Origin: Metabacillus bambusae
Lineage (GTDB): Bacteria > Bacillota > Bacilli > Bacillales > Bacillaceae
Assembly: GCF_017497975.1 (NCBI RefSeq)
Contig: NZ_JAGDEL010000004.1
Location: forward strand, 186,001 to 250,000
Length of the DNA stretch: 64,000 nucleotides
Direction: 5' to 3'
The position numbers and the translations under genes were made by a program. Shown here in pieces: positions 34,043-42,306 of this stretch. The notes under the pieces were generated by a model. The model saw only the letters and a list, made by a program, of their open reading frames with translations, did no database searches and was not told where the DNA came from. The number at the start of each line of letters is the position of its first letter. The stretch's first letter is position 1.

Positions 34043-34350
34043 CTTATCTCTCAAGCATAATGCTGGTGTGGCTTGCTGGATTTAGCACCTTGGCACTCGT
34101 AGAAGATCTTGGTGGAGCTTAAGATTAGTTGATTTGCGGGTTACTTAGGAAACTCAAAAATAAGTATTGTTCAGTTTTTTACAGCACGCAAGGTGCTTGC
34201 GGCTTGCTGTAACAAGCCTGCGCCAGATAATAAAAAACTTACTTAGTGTTTCGCTTAAGATTCGCAAATCAACGGTTACGAGATCTTCACTCGTTTTGAA
34301 CCGGTTGCTGAGGCTTCATAGGGCCAGTCCCTCTGCCTCTCTTGATAAGA
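34043..34350 (-). ncRNA. SAM-I (S-box) riboswitch with a strongly enlarged P3 arm
   Basis: The minus strand shows P1 CTTATC (34344-34349), AGAGGCAGAGGGACTGGCCC, GAAGCCTCAGCAACC, then after a long insertion AAGGTGCTAAATCCAGCAA (34074-34092), a P4 hairpin and GAGAGATAAG closing P1. These are the conserved S-box elements in order. P3, normally about 25 nt, here runs from 34302 to 34093 (210 nt) and contains nested helices. The aptamer is about 308 nt instead of about 115. The conserved core is complete, so it is probably functional. Confidence 0.9.
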
Positions 34351-34419
34351 AATGTATGAAATTTTTATGGTTTACTTTTTTTACTACTTTACATGATTCG
34401 AGTGGAGATTGCAACACAA

Positions 34420-34995
34420 TTATTGTAATAGTTTGATATCTTCGACAATTTTTTCAAATGGTACGTCTGTTACTCCATCATATTGTTCGAGTATTGTGTT
34501 GCCTTTCATAAGATAGATCGATGTACTGTGAACGAATTGATTTGAGCCTTCTAGCTTTGCTGCAGGTGCAAGGAAGCTAGTGTTTGAAAAGGATTCAATT
34601 TCTGCTTGTTCATAGCCAGTGAGAAAGTTCCAGTTTTTAAAATCTGCACCGAATTGTTCTGCGAATGCCTTTAATACTTCAGGTGTGTCATGTTCTGGAT
34701 CGATGCTAAAGGAGACGAGCTCCACATCTACTTTTTCGTCTTGTAATTGCTCTTGAAGTGTTGCGATATGTGCGGTCATTGGTGAACAAACAGTATCACA
34801 ATTTGTGAAAATAAACGTAGAAAGCCAGACTTTATCTTCATAATCTGACATTTTTACTGTTTCTTCAACTTGATTAACAGCTTTTAAAGGTTCAACTGTC
34901 CCATTTAAAGAAAAATGCTCCTCTAGGTTGATAGACTGTGAACAGCCTACCAACACTAGAACAGCAATGAAAGTGATAAAAACAAGTTTTTTCAC
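34420..34995 (-). CDS. SCO1/SenC-family copper-binding lipoprotein
   Basis: 191 residues. A signal with lipobox VLVGC near residue 18 is followed by a thioredoxin fold. The metal/redox motif CxxxC is present (FIFTNCDTVCSPMTAH, near residue 75) and the conserved distal histidine in QFVHSTSIYLM. SCO proteins deliver copper to the CuA site of cytochrome c oxidase or act as thiol reductants on the outer face of the membrane. It lies 9 bp downstream of the ABC binding-protein gene but is probably unrelated in function. Confidence 0.88.
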   Translation of the reverse strand: MKKLVFITFIAVLVLVGCSQSINLEEHFSLNGTVEPLKAVNQVEETVKMSDYEDKVWLSTFIFTNCDTVCSPMTAHIATLQEQLQDEKVDVELVSFSIDPEHDTPEVLKAFAEQFGADFKNWNFLTGYEQAEIESFSNTSFLAPAAKLEGSNQFVHSTSIYLMKGNTILEQYDGVTDVPFEKIVEDIKLLQ

Positions 34996-35004
34996 GATTA
35001 ACGC

Positions 35005-36012
35005 CTACTTTGTTAAGAATTGAGTATCAATTAAATCGCTAAATTCAGGTTTTTCTTTAAGAAATTTAAGCTCAAATGAAGAATTTGCAAATTCTTGAAC
35101 AACTTCTGCATTTACTTCAGTTGTGTACGTTACACGCTCCCAAGCACTGTCAACGATTGCCGGATCAAGCTCTTGATCTGTAATATCTTTGATCGCTTTA
35201 ATCGCAATATCACGTGCCTCTTCACGGTTTTCATTAATAAAGTTAACACCTTTTTCATGTGCTTTTACAATGGCTGCAACTAGTTCTTTGTCTTCTTTAA
35301 TTAACTTTCCGCTTGTTACTAATACAGTATTAGGAAGTGTTGTTCCGTAAGAAATTTCATCAGTATCAACGATAACCTTCGCACCATCATTTACAAGCAT
35401 AGATGCCCATGGTTCTGGAACTGCAGCAAGATCAACTTTACCTGATTCAAACATTGCTCCATATTGAGCTGGGTTACCTGTTACATGCTTTAATGTTCCA
35501 CCAATACGTGCTGATGTGATGCCAAAGTCTTGAAGGAATGTCTCCATTTGAACATCATGTGTGCACCCTACACCAGGTGTAATAAATGTTTTACCTGTTA
35601 AATCATCAATTGATTGTATACCACTTTTTTCAGATGCAACGATGACTGTTCCGCCTGAGGATGCTCCTGCAAGAATCTTCACATCTGCCCCATTAGCATA
35701 GTTATTCATAACAGGACCAGGTCCAACTAAACCTGCATGGATATCACCTGTTTTTAACGCAGTCATAAATGCTGCTCCATCTGGAAACGTTTTATACGTT
35801 ACTTTTACATCTTCCCCTAATGCTTCTTCAAAATACCCTTTTTCCTTGGCAATCATCGCAGGTACGTGATCAATGTTAGGAAAATAACCAATAACTACTT
35901 CCTTTTTACTATCGCTTCCACTACCATTTGAACCTGTATTAGCCGTCCCACATGCTGCCAATACACCTACTAATAAAACAGATATAAGTGCAAATAATAA
36001 ACCCTTTTTCAT
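35005..36012 (-). CDS. ABC transporter substrate-binding lipoprotein (SsuA/TauA/NrtA type)
   Basis: 335 residues with a lipobox GVLAAC near residue 20. The mature domain has the NMT1/SsuA pattern: IGYFPNIDHVPAMIAKEKGY, GLVGPGPVMNNYANGADV, VGCTHDVQMETFLQDFGI and AAVPEPWASMLV. It binds an aliphatic sulfonate, taurine or nitrate-like anion outside the cell. It follows the permease gene, with a short conserved repeat in the gap. The nearby sulfur-amino-acid genes make an organosulfur substrate plausible, but this is inference. Confidence 0.85.
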   Translation of the reverse strand: MKKGLLFALISVLLVGVLAACGTANTGSNGSGSDSKKEVVIGYFPNIDHVPAMIAKEKGYFEEALGEDVKVTYKTFPDGAAFMTALKTGDIHAGLVGPGPVMNNYANGADVKILAGASSGGTVIVASEKSGIQSIDDLTGKTFITPGVGCTHDVQMETFLQDFGITSARIGGTLKHVTGNPAQYGAMFESGKVDLAAVPEPWASMLVNDGAKVIVDTDEISYGTTLPNTVLVTSGKLIKEDKELVAAIVKAHEKGVNFINENREEARDIAIKAIKDITDQELDPAIVDSAWERVTYTTEVNAEVVQEFANSSFELKFLKEKPEFSDLIDTQFLTK

Positions 36013-36039
36013 GTTAAAGCCCCCATCTCTTTTTAATTA

Positions 36040-36084
36040 GTGTCTAGCTCCAGCGCCTAGCCCCTCAAGGCGCTTCCGCTTTTC
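36040..36084. repeat. Short copy of a Bacillaceae intergenic repeat (GTGTCTAGCTCCAGCGCC)
   Basis: GTGTCTAGCTCCAGCGCC is followed by AAGGCGCTTCCGCTTTT; AGCGCC and GGCGCT make a stem. The same words, in the opposite orientation and with a long insert, occur at 44605-44728. It sits between the binding-protein and permease genes. Confidence 0.75.
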
Positions 36085-36840
36085 TTAATTATCTAAACCC
36101 CATTTTTTCATGACGCTTTTTTCTACTCTTTGGAAAAATAGTAAATCGACAATAACTCCAATCACCATAATCATCATCATGATCGCGATAACTAAACTCA
36201 TATCACCAAAATCTGAAGCGAATTTCAGCTTATAACCAAGTCCTGGTCCGGTACTTAATAATTCACCGGCCATCAATGCTCTCCAGGCAAATGCCCACGC
36301 TAATCTAGTTCCCGTTACTGCATAAGGAATTGAGGCTGGGAACATGACCTTCCAAAATAAGCTAAATCCTTTATAATCCATCGTTTGTGCCGCCTTTATA
36401 TAAAGTGGTGGCACATTTTTCAAACCTGTTCTCATGTTGATTGTCATCACTAATGTTGCACCTAACACAATAATAAACGTTACCGCTGCTTCATTAAGGC
36501 CAAACCACATGATTGCCAATGGCAACCACACAATACTTGGTACTGACTGTAATGCAATGATAAGTGAGCCCAATGTTTCATCAGCTGTTTTTGATTTGGC
36601 TAAGAAAACCCCAAGTATAAGACCTAATGCTAATGCAATGGCTAAACCTATCGCTAATCGTCTAAAGCTCGCTACTAAATCGTAAACAAGTGTTAAATCA
36701 GCAAAGCCTGTGTAAAGTGATGTAAACACATCTGTTGGGGCAGGCAGCAGTGCAGGTGAAATTTCTAAAACAATAACTGCAACCTGCCAAACAACTAACA
36801 GAATTCCATAAAAAAGTATTCGTTTAACGACTGGTTGCAT
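36085..36840 (-). CDS. ABC transporter permease (SsuC type)
   Basis: 251 residues with about six membrane segments and the ATPase-docking loop (LYIKAAQTMDYKGFSLFWKVMFPASIPYA, near residues 150-178). It is the membrane subunit of the sulfonate/taurine/nitrate-type importer. Its start overlaps the end of the ATPase gene by 17 nt. In this family it works as a homodimer. Confidence 0.9.
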   Translation of the reverse strand: MQPVVKRILFYGILLVVWQVAVIVLEISPALLPAPTDVFTSLYTGFADLTLVYDLVASFRRLAIGLAIALALGLILGVFLAKSKTADETLGSLIIALQSVPSIVWLPLAIMWFGLNEAAVTFIIVLGATLVMTINMRTGLKNVPPLYIKAAQTMDYKGFSLFWKVMFPASIPYAVTGTRLAWAFAWRALMAGELLSTGPGLGYKLKFASDFGDMSLVIAIMMMIMVIGVIVDLLFFQRVEKSVMKKWGLDN

Positions 36841-37621
36841 ACTGCTGCTCCTTTTCTATTACTTTATCAATCTCAGACTTTAGCAAGCCTTTAATTCTGT
36901 CTTCATATTTCACGAGCTCCTCACGCGCTTGTTCACGTGGTCTTGGAAAGTCAAGCTCAATCACGTCTAGTATCCGTCCAGGCTGTGTTCCCATAACAAC
37001 GATGCGATCAGATAATTTAAGTGCCTCGTGGATGCTATGTGTAACGAACAAAATTGTTTTCTTCGTTTCTAGAAATACTTCTTCTAACACCTCATGTAAT
37101 CTTGAACGTGTTTGTTCATCTAATGCACCAAATGGCTCATCCATTAATAACAAGGCTGGGTCCATTGCAAGCGCACGAGCAATCGAAACCCTCTGCTGCA
37201 TCCCACCTGATAACTCGTGTGGTGAATGCTTTGCATAAGGACTTAATTGCACAAGAGATAAATACTTATGTGCTCGTTCCTGTGCATCTTTTTTCGATAG
37301 CTCCTTGCGTAGTGGAAACATCACATTCTCTTCTACTGTCAGCCATGGAAATAATGCAGCTTGCTGGAAAACCATTCCTCGTTCCTTACCAGGTCCCTTT
37401 AATTGTTTTCCCTGTAAAATAAGTTCACCCGTAGTGTGCGGTGTTAACCCAGCAACAATTGAAAGCAAAGTGGATTTTCCACAACCCGAAGGTCCTAAAA
37501 TCGAGACAAATTCGCCTTCCTTCACTTGTAAATCTATATCAGTTAAAACAGTTTCTGCTTTATTTTCACGGTTTTTAAATTGTTTTGTTACCTTTTCAAT
37601 TGATAAAAACAATTCCCTCAC
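36824..37621 (-). CDS. ABC transporter ATP-binding protein (SsuB type)
   Basis: 265 residues. Walker A GPSGCGKSTLL (near residue 40), Q-loop FQQAALFPW, signature LSGGMQQRVSIARALA, Walker B LLLMDEPFGALDE and the switch histidine in FVTHSIHEAL are all present. The start is GTG. It powers the importer with the SsuC- and SsuA-like partners and heads the operon, behind a strong promoter. Confidence 0.92.
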   Translation of the reverse strand: MRELFLSIEKVTKQFKNRENKAETVLTDIDLQVKEGEFVSILGPSGCGKSTLLSIVAGLTPHTTGELILQGKQLKGPGKERGMVFQQAALFPWLTVEENVMFPLRKELSKKDAQERAHKYLSLVQLSPYAKHSPHELSGGMQQRVSIARALAMDPALLLMDEPFGALDEQTRSRLHEVLEEVFLETKKTILFVTHSIHEALKLSDRIVVMGTQPGRILDVIELDFPRPREQAREELVKYEDRIKGLLKSEIDKVIEKEQQYATSR

Positions 37622-37664
37622 CCACTTTTTTAATTCTCATCTTTTTTATCGGATTAATATGATT

Positions 37665-37692
37665 ATTATATAAAGATCTGAGAAAATGTCAA
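37665..37692 (-). promoter_or_regulatory. Sigma-A promoter of the sulfonate-type ABC operon
   Basis: TTGACA, 16 bp and TATAAT on the minus strand, about 45 bp upstream of the ATPase gene; both boxes are perfect matches. The rest of 37693-38201 contains no supported gene; a 68-codon plus-strand frame there has no ribosome binding site. Confidence 0.8.
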
Positions 37693-38201
37693 TGGATTGA
37701 TCTGGATATTCCGTAATTTGGATCATCATGTTCTATCTCTTTCCATTATATATAAAAATGAATTTAGCGAATGAAAGTCAATAATCAAAAAAAGCGGAAT
37801 CATTGTGACTATGAAAAGGAAACAATTGTGGCGATACGAAGAAAAAGAGACGCAAAAAGGAACTCCCGAGATAACATGTCCCTACAAATGCACTTAGAGT
37901 TTATATCGTCCTTACTATTGTGCATATTTTGGGATGGGGTTTCTATATCAATCATTGGAGGACTAGTAAATATATGAAGAGAATATATTATCCCTTGTGT
38001 TTCAACTCATTTAAAGAAACACTTATTTATTTGTTTTTCGATCATAAGCTATCTATGCATAAGATTTTGGCTTTTATTTGTTTCTACCCATAGTCATTAG
38101 TTGTGATTGCCAAGTAATCTAGGATAAAATAGAAAGGGTTACACATCTTTCTATTTTATCCGTGTATTCCAAGCTAACGTTACTGCCTCAGGAGGTTTAA
38201 C

Positions 38202-38927
38202 ATGAGCAAACAAACAGGTATGATTAAAGAACTTCTTTTTTATTCAACTGCGCTTCAGGAAGAATTAACATTACTTATTTATCTTCCAGAAAATTTTTCA
38301 CCACTATATAAATACAGCTTGCTTATCGCACAGGATGGTCAGGATTATTTTCGGCTTGGACGTGTAGGGAGACAGGTAGAAGCTTTAATGAAAGATGATG
38401 AAATTGAAAATGTTATCGTTGTTGGAATCCCCTATAAGGATGTAAACGACCGCAGGGATAAATACCATCCAGATGGAGCAAAGTTTTCAGGCTACGTTCG
38501 ATTTCTAGCCCATGAGCTTGTTCCATATCTTGATCAAGAATTCCCAACCTATCAAGTAGGCTATGGGCGAGCTCTTATCGGAGATTCACTAGGTGCAACA
38601 GTTTCATTACTTACTGGCTTAGCGTATCCAAACACATTTGGAAAGTTAATCCTGCAATCGCCATATGTGAATGAAGCAGTGTTACAGGCTGTGAAAGAAT
38701 TTTCTTCACCTTCTCGTCCAACTATTTTTCATCAAATTGGGAAAAATGAAACAAACGTTAAAACAACTCATGGAGAAATTCTCGACTTTATTACACCGAA
38801 TCGAGAGTTGAAAACGGCTATTGCTGAAAAAGGTTTTTCCTATACATATGAGGAATTTGATGGTGACCATACATGGAAGTACTGGCAGCCAGCTCTAACA
38901 CCGATCTTACGGGAAATGTTTGAGTAA
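38202..38927 (+). CDS. yjcH: Putative esterase (YjcH type)
   Basis: 241 residues with AGGAGG 7 nt before the ATG. An alpha/beta hydrolase of the esterase-D-like family: YSLLIAQDGQDYFRLGRVGRQ, nucleophile in LIGDSLGATVSLLTGLAYP near residue 127 (GDSLG), and the catalytic histidine in EEFDGDHTWKYWQPAL. It probably hydrolyses an ester; substrate unknown. Heads the yjcH-yjcG-yjcF row, next to metI as in B. subtilis. Confidence 0.85.
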   Translation: MSKQTGMIKELLFYSTALQEELTLLIYLPENFSPLYKYSLLIAQDGQDYFRLGRVGRQVEALMKDDEIENVIVVGIPYKDVNDRRDKYHPDGAKFSGYVRFLAHELVPYLDQEFPTYQVGYGRALIGDSLGATVSLLTGLAYPNTFGKLILQSPYVNEAVLQAVKEFSSPSRPTIFHQIGKNETNVKTTHGEILDFITPNRELKTAIAEKGFSYTYEEFDGDHTWKYWQPALTPILREMFE

Positions 38928-39009
38928 GAACTGCAATCATTTCGTACGTATGTTTCTTTTTAAAAATTTGATATACTATCCTTAAAAGAATCGATTAGGA
39001 GGGAATGAC

Positions 39010-39528
39010 ATGAACTACGGAATTGCCCTTTTTCCATCAAAAAAATTACAAGATTTAGTGAATTCTTATCGTAAGCGCTATGACACAAATTACGCATTAG
39101 TTCCACCACATTTAACACTTAAAACTGCTTTTGAAGCATCTGAAGAGGACTTGAAACAGATTACAAAGGAACTTCGTCAAATAGCTGATAAATCTGCACC
39201 TTTAACCATTTCGATTAAAAAGGTTAGTTCCTTTTCACCGGTTAATAATGTGATCTATTTAAAAGTCGAGCCAACTGAAGAATTACAAGAATTACATGAG
39301 AAGCTTCATACAGGATCACTACAAAGTCAACCAGAATATGCTTTTGTCCCACATATTACGATTGGACAAAATTTATCTGATGATGAACATTCAGACGTAC
39401 TAGGTAGTCTAAAAATGTTAGAAATGAAGCATGAGGAAGTTGTTGATCGTTTCCATCTACTATATCAACTAGAAAATGGTTCTTGGACCGTATATGAAAC
39501 ATTCTTACTAGGAAAGGATTGCAATTAA
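39010..39528 (+). CDS. yjcG: 2'-5' RNA ligase/phosphodiesterase-like protein (YjcG)
   Basis: 172 residues, ATG after TAGGAGG. The two HxTx motifs of the 2H phosphoesterase family are visible: [10 protein letters not shown] near residue 35 and [10 protein letters not shown] near residue 118. It would act on 2'-5' or cyclic phosphate bonds in RNA or nucleotides; the true substrate is not known. Followed immediately by yjcF. Confidence 0.88.
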   Translation: MNYGIALFPSKKLQDLVNSYRKRYDTNYALVPPHLTLKTAFEASEEDLKQITKELRQIADKSAPLTISIKKVSSFSPVNNVIYLKVEPTEELQELHEKLHTGSLQSQPEYAFVPHITIGQNLSDDEHSDVLGSLKMLEMKHEEVVDRFHLLYQLENGSWTVYETFLLGKDCN

Positions 39529-39954
39529 TTGAACGTTAAGCAAGTTACAACTAAAGACCAACTCGAGGATGCCTATTCAGTAAGACGCACAGTATTTGTT
39601 GATGAACAACAAGTGCCTGAAGAAGAAGAAATTGATCAATTTGAAGATGACGCTACACATATTGTCTTATATGATAATGAAGTGCCTGTCGGTGCCGCTC
39701 GTCTTCGTGTATTAGATGGGATTGGGAAACTTGAAAGAATTTGCGTTCTTTCATCCAGCAGAAAAAATGGTGCTGGCAAATTACTTGTTAATAAGCTAGA
39801 AGAAATTGCTATAGAACAAGGTGTCAGCAAACTTAAGTTAAATGCACAGACACACGCGATTCCGTTTTATGAACGATTAGGATATGAAACTGTTTCTGAT
39901 GTTTTTATGGATGCTGGAATTCCCCACGTTACAATGATTAAACATGCTAATTGA
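39529..39954 (+). CDS. yjcF: GNAT-family acetyltransferase (YjcF)
   Basis: 141 residues starting at TTG directly after the yjcG stop. GNAT motif A is in GKLERICVLSSSRKNGAGKLLVNKLE near residues 65-90, and the family's typical LNAQTHAIPFYERLGY near residue 110. Substrate unknown. Expression is coupled to yjcG. Confidence 0.88.
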   Translation: MNVKQVTTKDQLEDAYSVRRTVFVDEQQVPEEEEIDQFEDDATHIVLYDNEVPVGAARLRVLDGIGKLERICVLSSSRKNGAGKLLVNKLEEIAIEQGVSKLKLNAQTHAIPFYERLGYETVSDVFMDAGIPHVTMIKHAN

Positions 39955-39968
39955 TTAGTTTTCACATA

Positions 39969-40002
39969 CTAAAACGAGCTTGGATAACCAAGCTCGTTTT
40001 TC
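39969..40002. terminator. Bidirectional terminator between yjcF and the DUF3231 gene
   Basis: AAAACGAGCTTGG and CCAAGCTCGTTTT form a 13-bp stem with a 4-nt loop, with T runs on both strands. Confidence 0.85.
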
Positions 40003-40005
40003 ACA

Positions 40006-41022
40006 TTAGCGTTCTTCTTTTCTTGCTAATTTTTCCCGATCCTTCATTCCCGGTGGCTCCTCAAGCCAATGATTTTTCATCATAATTTCAGCTCCAGTTT
40101 TTGCGAATTTACCTATTTCAACTGATAGACGTTCATAATTAACAATAAGGTCATATCTTTGACTTGCTGCAGCTGCTGTAGCGTAGTTTCCCATACCAGC
40201 AGCACTTAACTGAGCCATGTGAAACATCATTAGTTTCTCTGAAAAAGTTTGTGTCGTTGAATCTGTAATACTAATATTAGGCGAGCCAGGTGAAACAAGA
40301 TTGCTTTCTGCTAAAGCTGATGTAAAGACCTGAACATGCTTATATGAAATATCTTTTCCTCTTAACATATACTCTTGAACATCTTTATTTTGTGATGTTT
40401 GCGCAAAGCTTAAACATAAGCCAATCCCAATCGAATTGGTTTGGATATTCAAAAACAGATGCGAAATTTCAATCGCATTTAGCGGCCTTTCCTTTGTAAA
40501 TGGATTTATACCACCTAAATATTTTTTACTATCTATATATTCTATTTCAGTTGGTACATCGATATAAGGTGCTCTAACAAAAATCCCTTTCGAAAGGGCA
40601 ATTTCTATTGTCTGATTATATAAGTTCGAAACGTCAGTAAGTCCTTTTGTAAACATTGCTCGAATATCATTTCTTACACTCATAGATACGAAGCCACTAA
40701 ACGCAAGCATCCCTAATTTCGACATATGGTTCACATAGATAAGGCAAAATGAATCAGAAAATAGCTTTGGTGCATCCATATTTACATCTTCATTGGTAAA
40801 ACCGTTTGGTATAGCAAAATTATCCTTTTGGAATATACTAGAAAGATTTTTTATATCCTCATTAAATATGTTGTAGGTAGTCTGAATCGCTTTTTTTATC
40901 TCTATATCCTCAATATTTTTCAACATATGCCCCACAACACATACACTCATACTTGCATTTAAATATGCAGTCCAGAGAGAAGCAATTTCTGGTGCCGTAA
41001 GTTGTGTATGACTCTCTGACAT
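40006..41022 (-). CDS. DUF3231 family protein
   Basis: 338 residues from the ATG at 41022, after AGGAGGAAAAAAC; a longer frame upstream lacks such a site. Two similar halves, each a helical bundle, begin LTAPEIASLWTAYLNASMSV and LNAIEISHLFLNIQTNSIGI, the typical tandem DUF3231 layout. Family members are common in Bacillaceae and resemble spore-coat-associated ferritin-like bundles, but the function is unknown. Confidence 0.85.
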   Translation of the reverse strand: MSESHTQLTAPEIASLWTAYLNASMSVCVVGHMLKNIEDIEIKKAIQTTYNIFNEDIKNLSSIFQKDNFAIPNGFTNEDVNMDAPKLFSDSFCLIYVNHMSKLGMLAFSGFVSMSVRNDIRAMFTKGLTDVSNLYNQTIEIALSKGIFVRAPYIDVPTEIEYIDSKKYLGGINPFTKERPLNAIEISHLFLNIQTNSIGIGLCLSFAQTSQNKDVQEYMLRGKDISYKHVQVFTSALAESNLVSPGSPNISITDSTTQTFSEKLMMFHMAQLSAAGMGNYATAAAASQRYDLIVNYERLSVEIGKFAKTGAEIMMKNHWLEEPPGMKDREKLARKEER

Positions 41023-41167
41023 GTTTTTTCCTCCTAAGAAAAATAGATAGACATATTCTTTCCTATTATGATTCAAATTATTTAATTAAACTTCTAATAA
41101 TTGATCATAAAAAAAGCTGTACTGGAAAAAACTATTCTTAGGTGTTAATGGTTACGGAGGTTATTAC

Positions 41168-41842
41168 ATGCATTATGCACAAATTGCCCTTGAGTTAGTT
41201 TTGGGGTTCATCGCTCTTTTTGTGATTACAAAAATATTAGGTAAAACACAAATTACCCAAATTACTACATTTGATTTCATCTCAGCATTAGTGTTAGGGG
41301 AACTTGTCGGTAATGCAATATTTGATGATGAGGTTGGAGTTGTCAGAATCATTTATGCGGTTGCCATCTGGGGACTGCTCATTTTCATTTTGGAAATGGT
41401 TACACAAAAGTGGAGTAGGACACGCGGCTTATTAGAAGGTAGACCTACGATTGTCATTCATAAAGGGAAAATTTTAAAAGAAAGTCTAAAAAAAAGCAAG
41501 CTAGATGTCAACCAGCTACAGCATCTAATTCGGTCCAAAGGTGTATTCTCAGTTCGCGAGCTAGAGTACGCTGTTCTTGAAACAGATGGAACGGTAAGTA
41601 TATTAAAAAAAGCTCCTTATGAAACACCTTCAAAAAAAGATCTACAAGTGAATCTTGAACAAGTTAATATTCCAATCACCTTAATAAGTGATGGCAAGGT
41701 CATAAAAGACAACCTTATAGAAGCAGGTTTTAATATGACCTGGTTAGAACAACAGCTAAAACAACACAACATTCTTCGTGTTGAAGAAGTCATGTTTGCT
41801 GAATGGCTAGAAGGTACAGGTTTACACGTTCAATCTTTTTAA
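41168..41842 (+). CDS. DUF421 membrane protein (YetF family)
   Basis: 224 residues. Three N-terminal membrane segments (LGFIALFVITKILGKTQI; VLGELVGNAIFDDEVGV; IYAVAIWGLLIFILEMV) precede a soluble C-terminal domain with GRPTIVIHKGKILKESL and LRVEEVMFAEW. DUF421/YetF proteins in Bacillus are tied to spore germination and membrane functions, but a defined activity is not established. A paralogue lies at 46487-47179. Confidence 0.85.
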   Translation: MHYAQIALELVLGFIALFVITKILGKTQITQITTFDFISALVLGELVGNAIFDDEVGVVRIIYAVAIWGLLIFILEMVTQKWSRTRGLLEGRPTIVIHKGKILKESLKKSKLDVNQLQHLIRSKGVFSVRELEYAVLETDGTVSILKKAPYETPSKKDLQVNLEQVNIPITLISDGKVIKDNLIEAGFNMTWLEQQLKQHNILRVEEVMFAEWLEGTGLHVQSF

Positions 41843-41848
41843 GTAAGG

Positions 41849-41883
41849 GCTGGGCTGACACTTTTTTCTGTGTCAGCCCTTAC
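41849..41883. terminator. Strong hairpin after the DUF421 gene
   Basis: AAGGGCTGGGCTGACAC and GTGTCAGCCCTT form a long stem around TTTTTTCT. There is no long T run after it, so it may act on both strands or stabilise the mRNA. Confidence 0.6.
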
Positions 41884-41900
41884 CTATACTTACTCAAAAA

Positions 41901-42128
41901 TTAAGCATATCCGTCAATATACTTCCCTTTTCCTGTAAATGATTCGGAATTTTTATTCGTCTTCATTGATCTCATTTTATGATCTAAAATATCTGCAAAT
42001 CTCTGTTTTTTCATATCCGATTGAACCGCGGTAGGTCGGAGTGTATGTGAATAATGATTTTGAACAGGGACATTTCGATTCGCATATTGTACATACGTAT
42101 CCTGCTGAATTGGTAAAATATAACCCAT
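41901..42128 (-). CDS. Small hypothetical protein (75 aa)
   Basis: 75 residues beginning MGYILPIQQDTYVQYANRNV, rich in tyrosine, asparagine and glutamine, and ending FTGKGKYIDGYA. AAAGGGAG lies just upstream. An overlapping frame (41977-42204) is the wrong one: it lacks a ribosome binding site and is cysteine-heavy. The composition resembles small Bacillaceae sporulation or surface proteins. No family named. Confidence 0.6.
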   Translation of the reverse strand: MGYILPIQQDTYVQYANRNVPVQNHYSHTLRPTAVQSDMKKQRFADILDHKMRSMKTNKNSESFTGKGKYIDGYA

Positions 42129-42306
42129 TTTTCATCTCCCTTTCGTTATTCCTCAAATTTCCTCGCTTAAACCGAGTAACTTTACCTTTTTTATATGTAT
42201 CCATTCTGTTAAGATAGATTTTGTCGCATATTTTTATAACTTTGATTTATTATTTCTTTATTTACATATACGTACGAAGATATTTTTTTATGGGAGGAGG
42301 ATCACC

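Noticed and set aside
37771-37977. 68-codon plus-strand frame upstream of yjcH
   Set aside because: No ribosome binding site, low-complexity lysine-rich start, and it lies over the promoter region of the ABC operon.
41977-42204. Overlapping 75-codon frame
   Set aside because: Shares DNA with the better-supported 41901-42128 frame, which has AAAGGGAG before its ATG.
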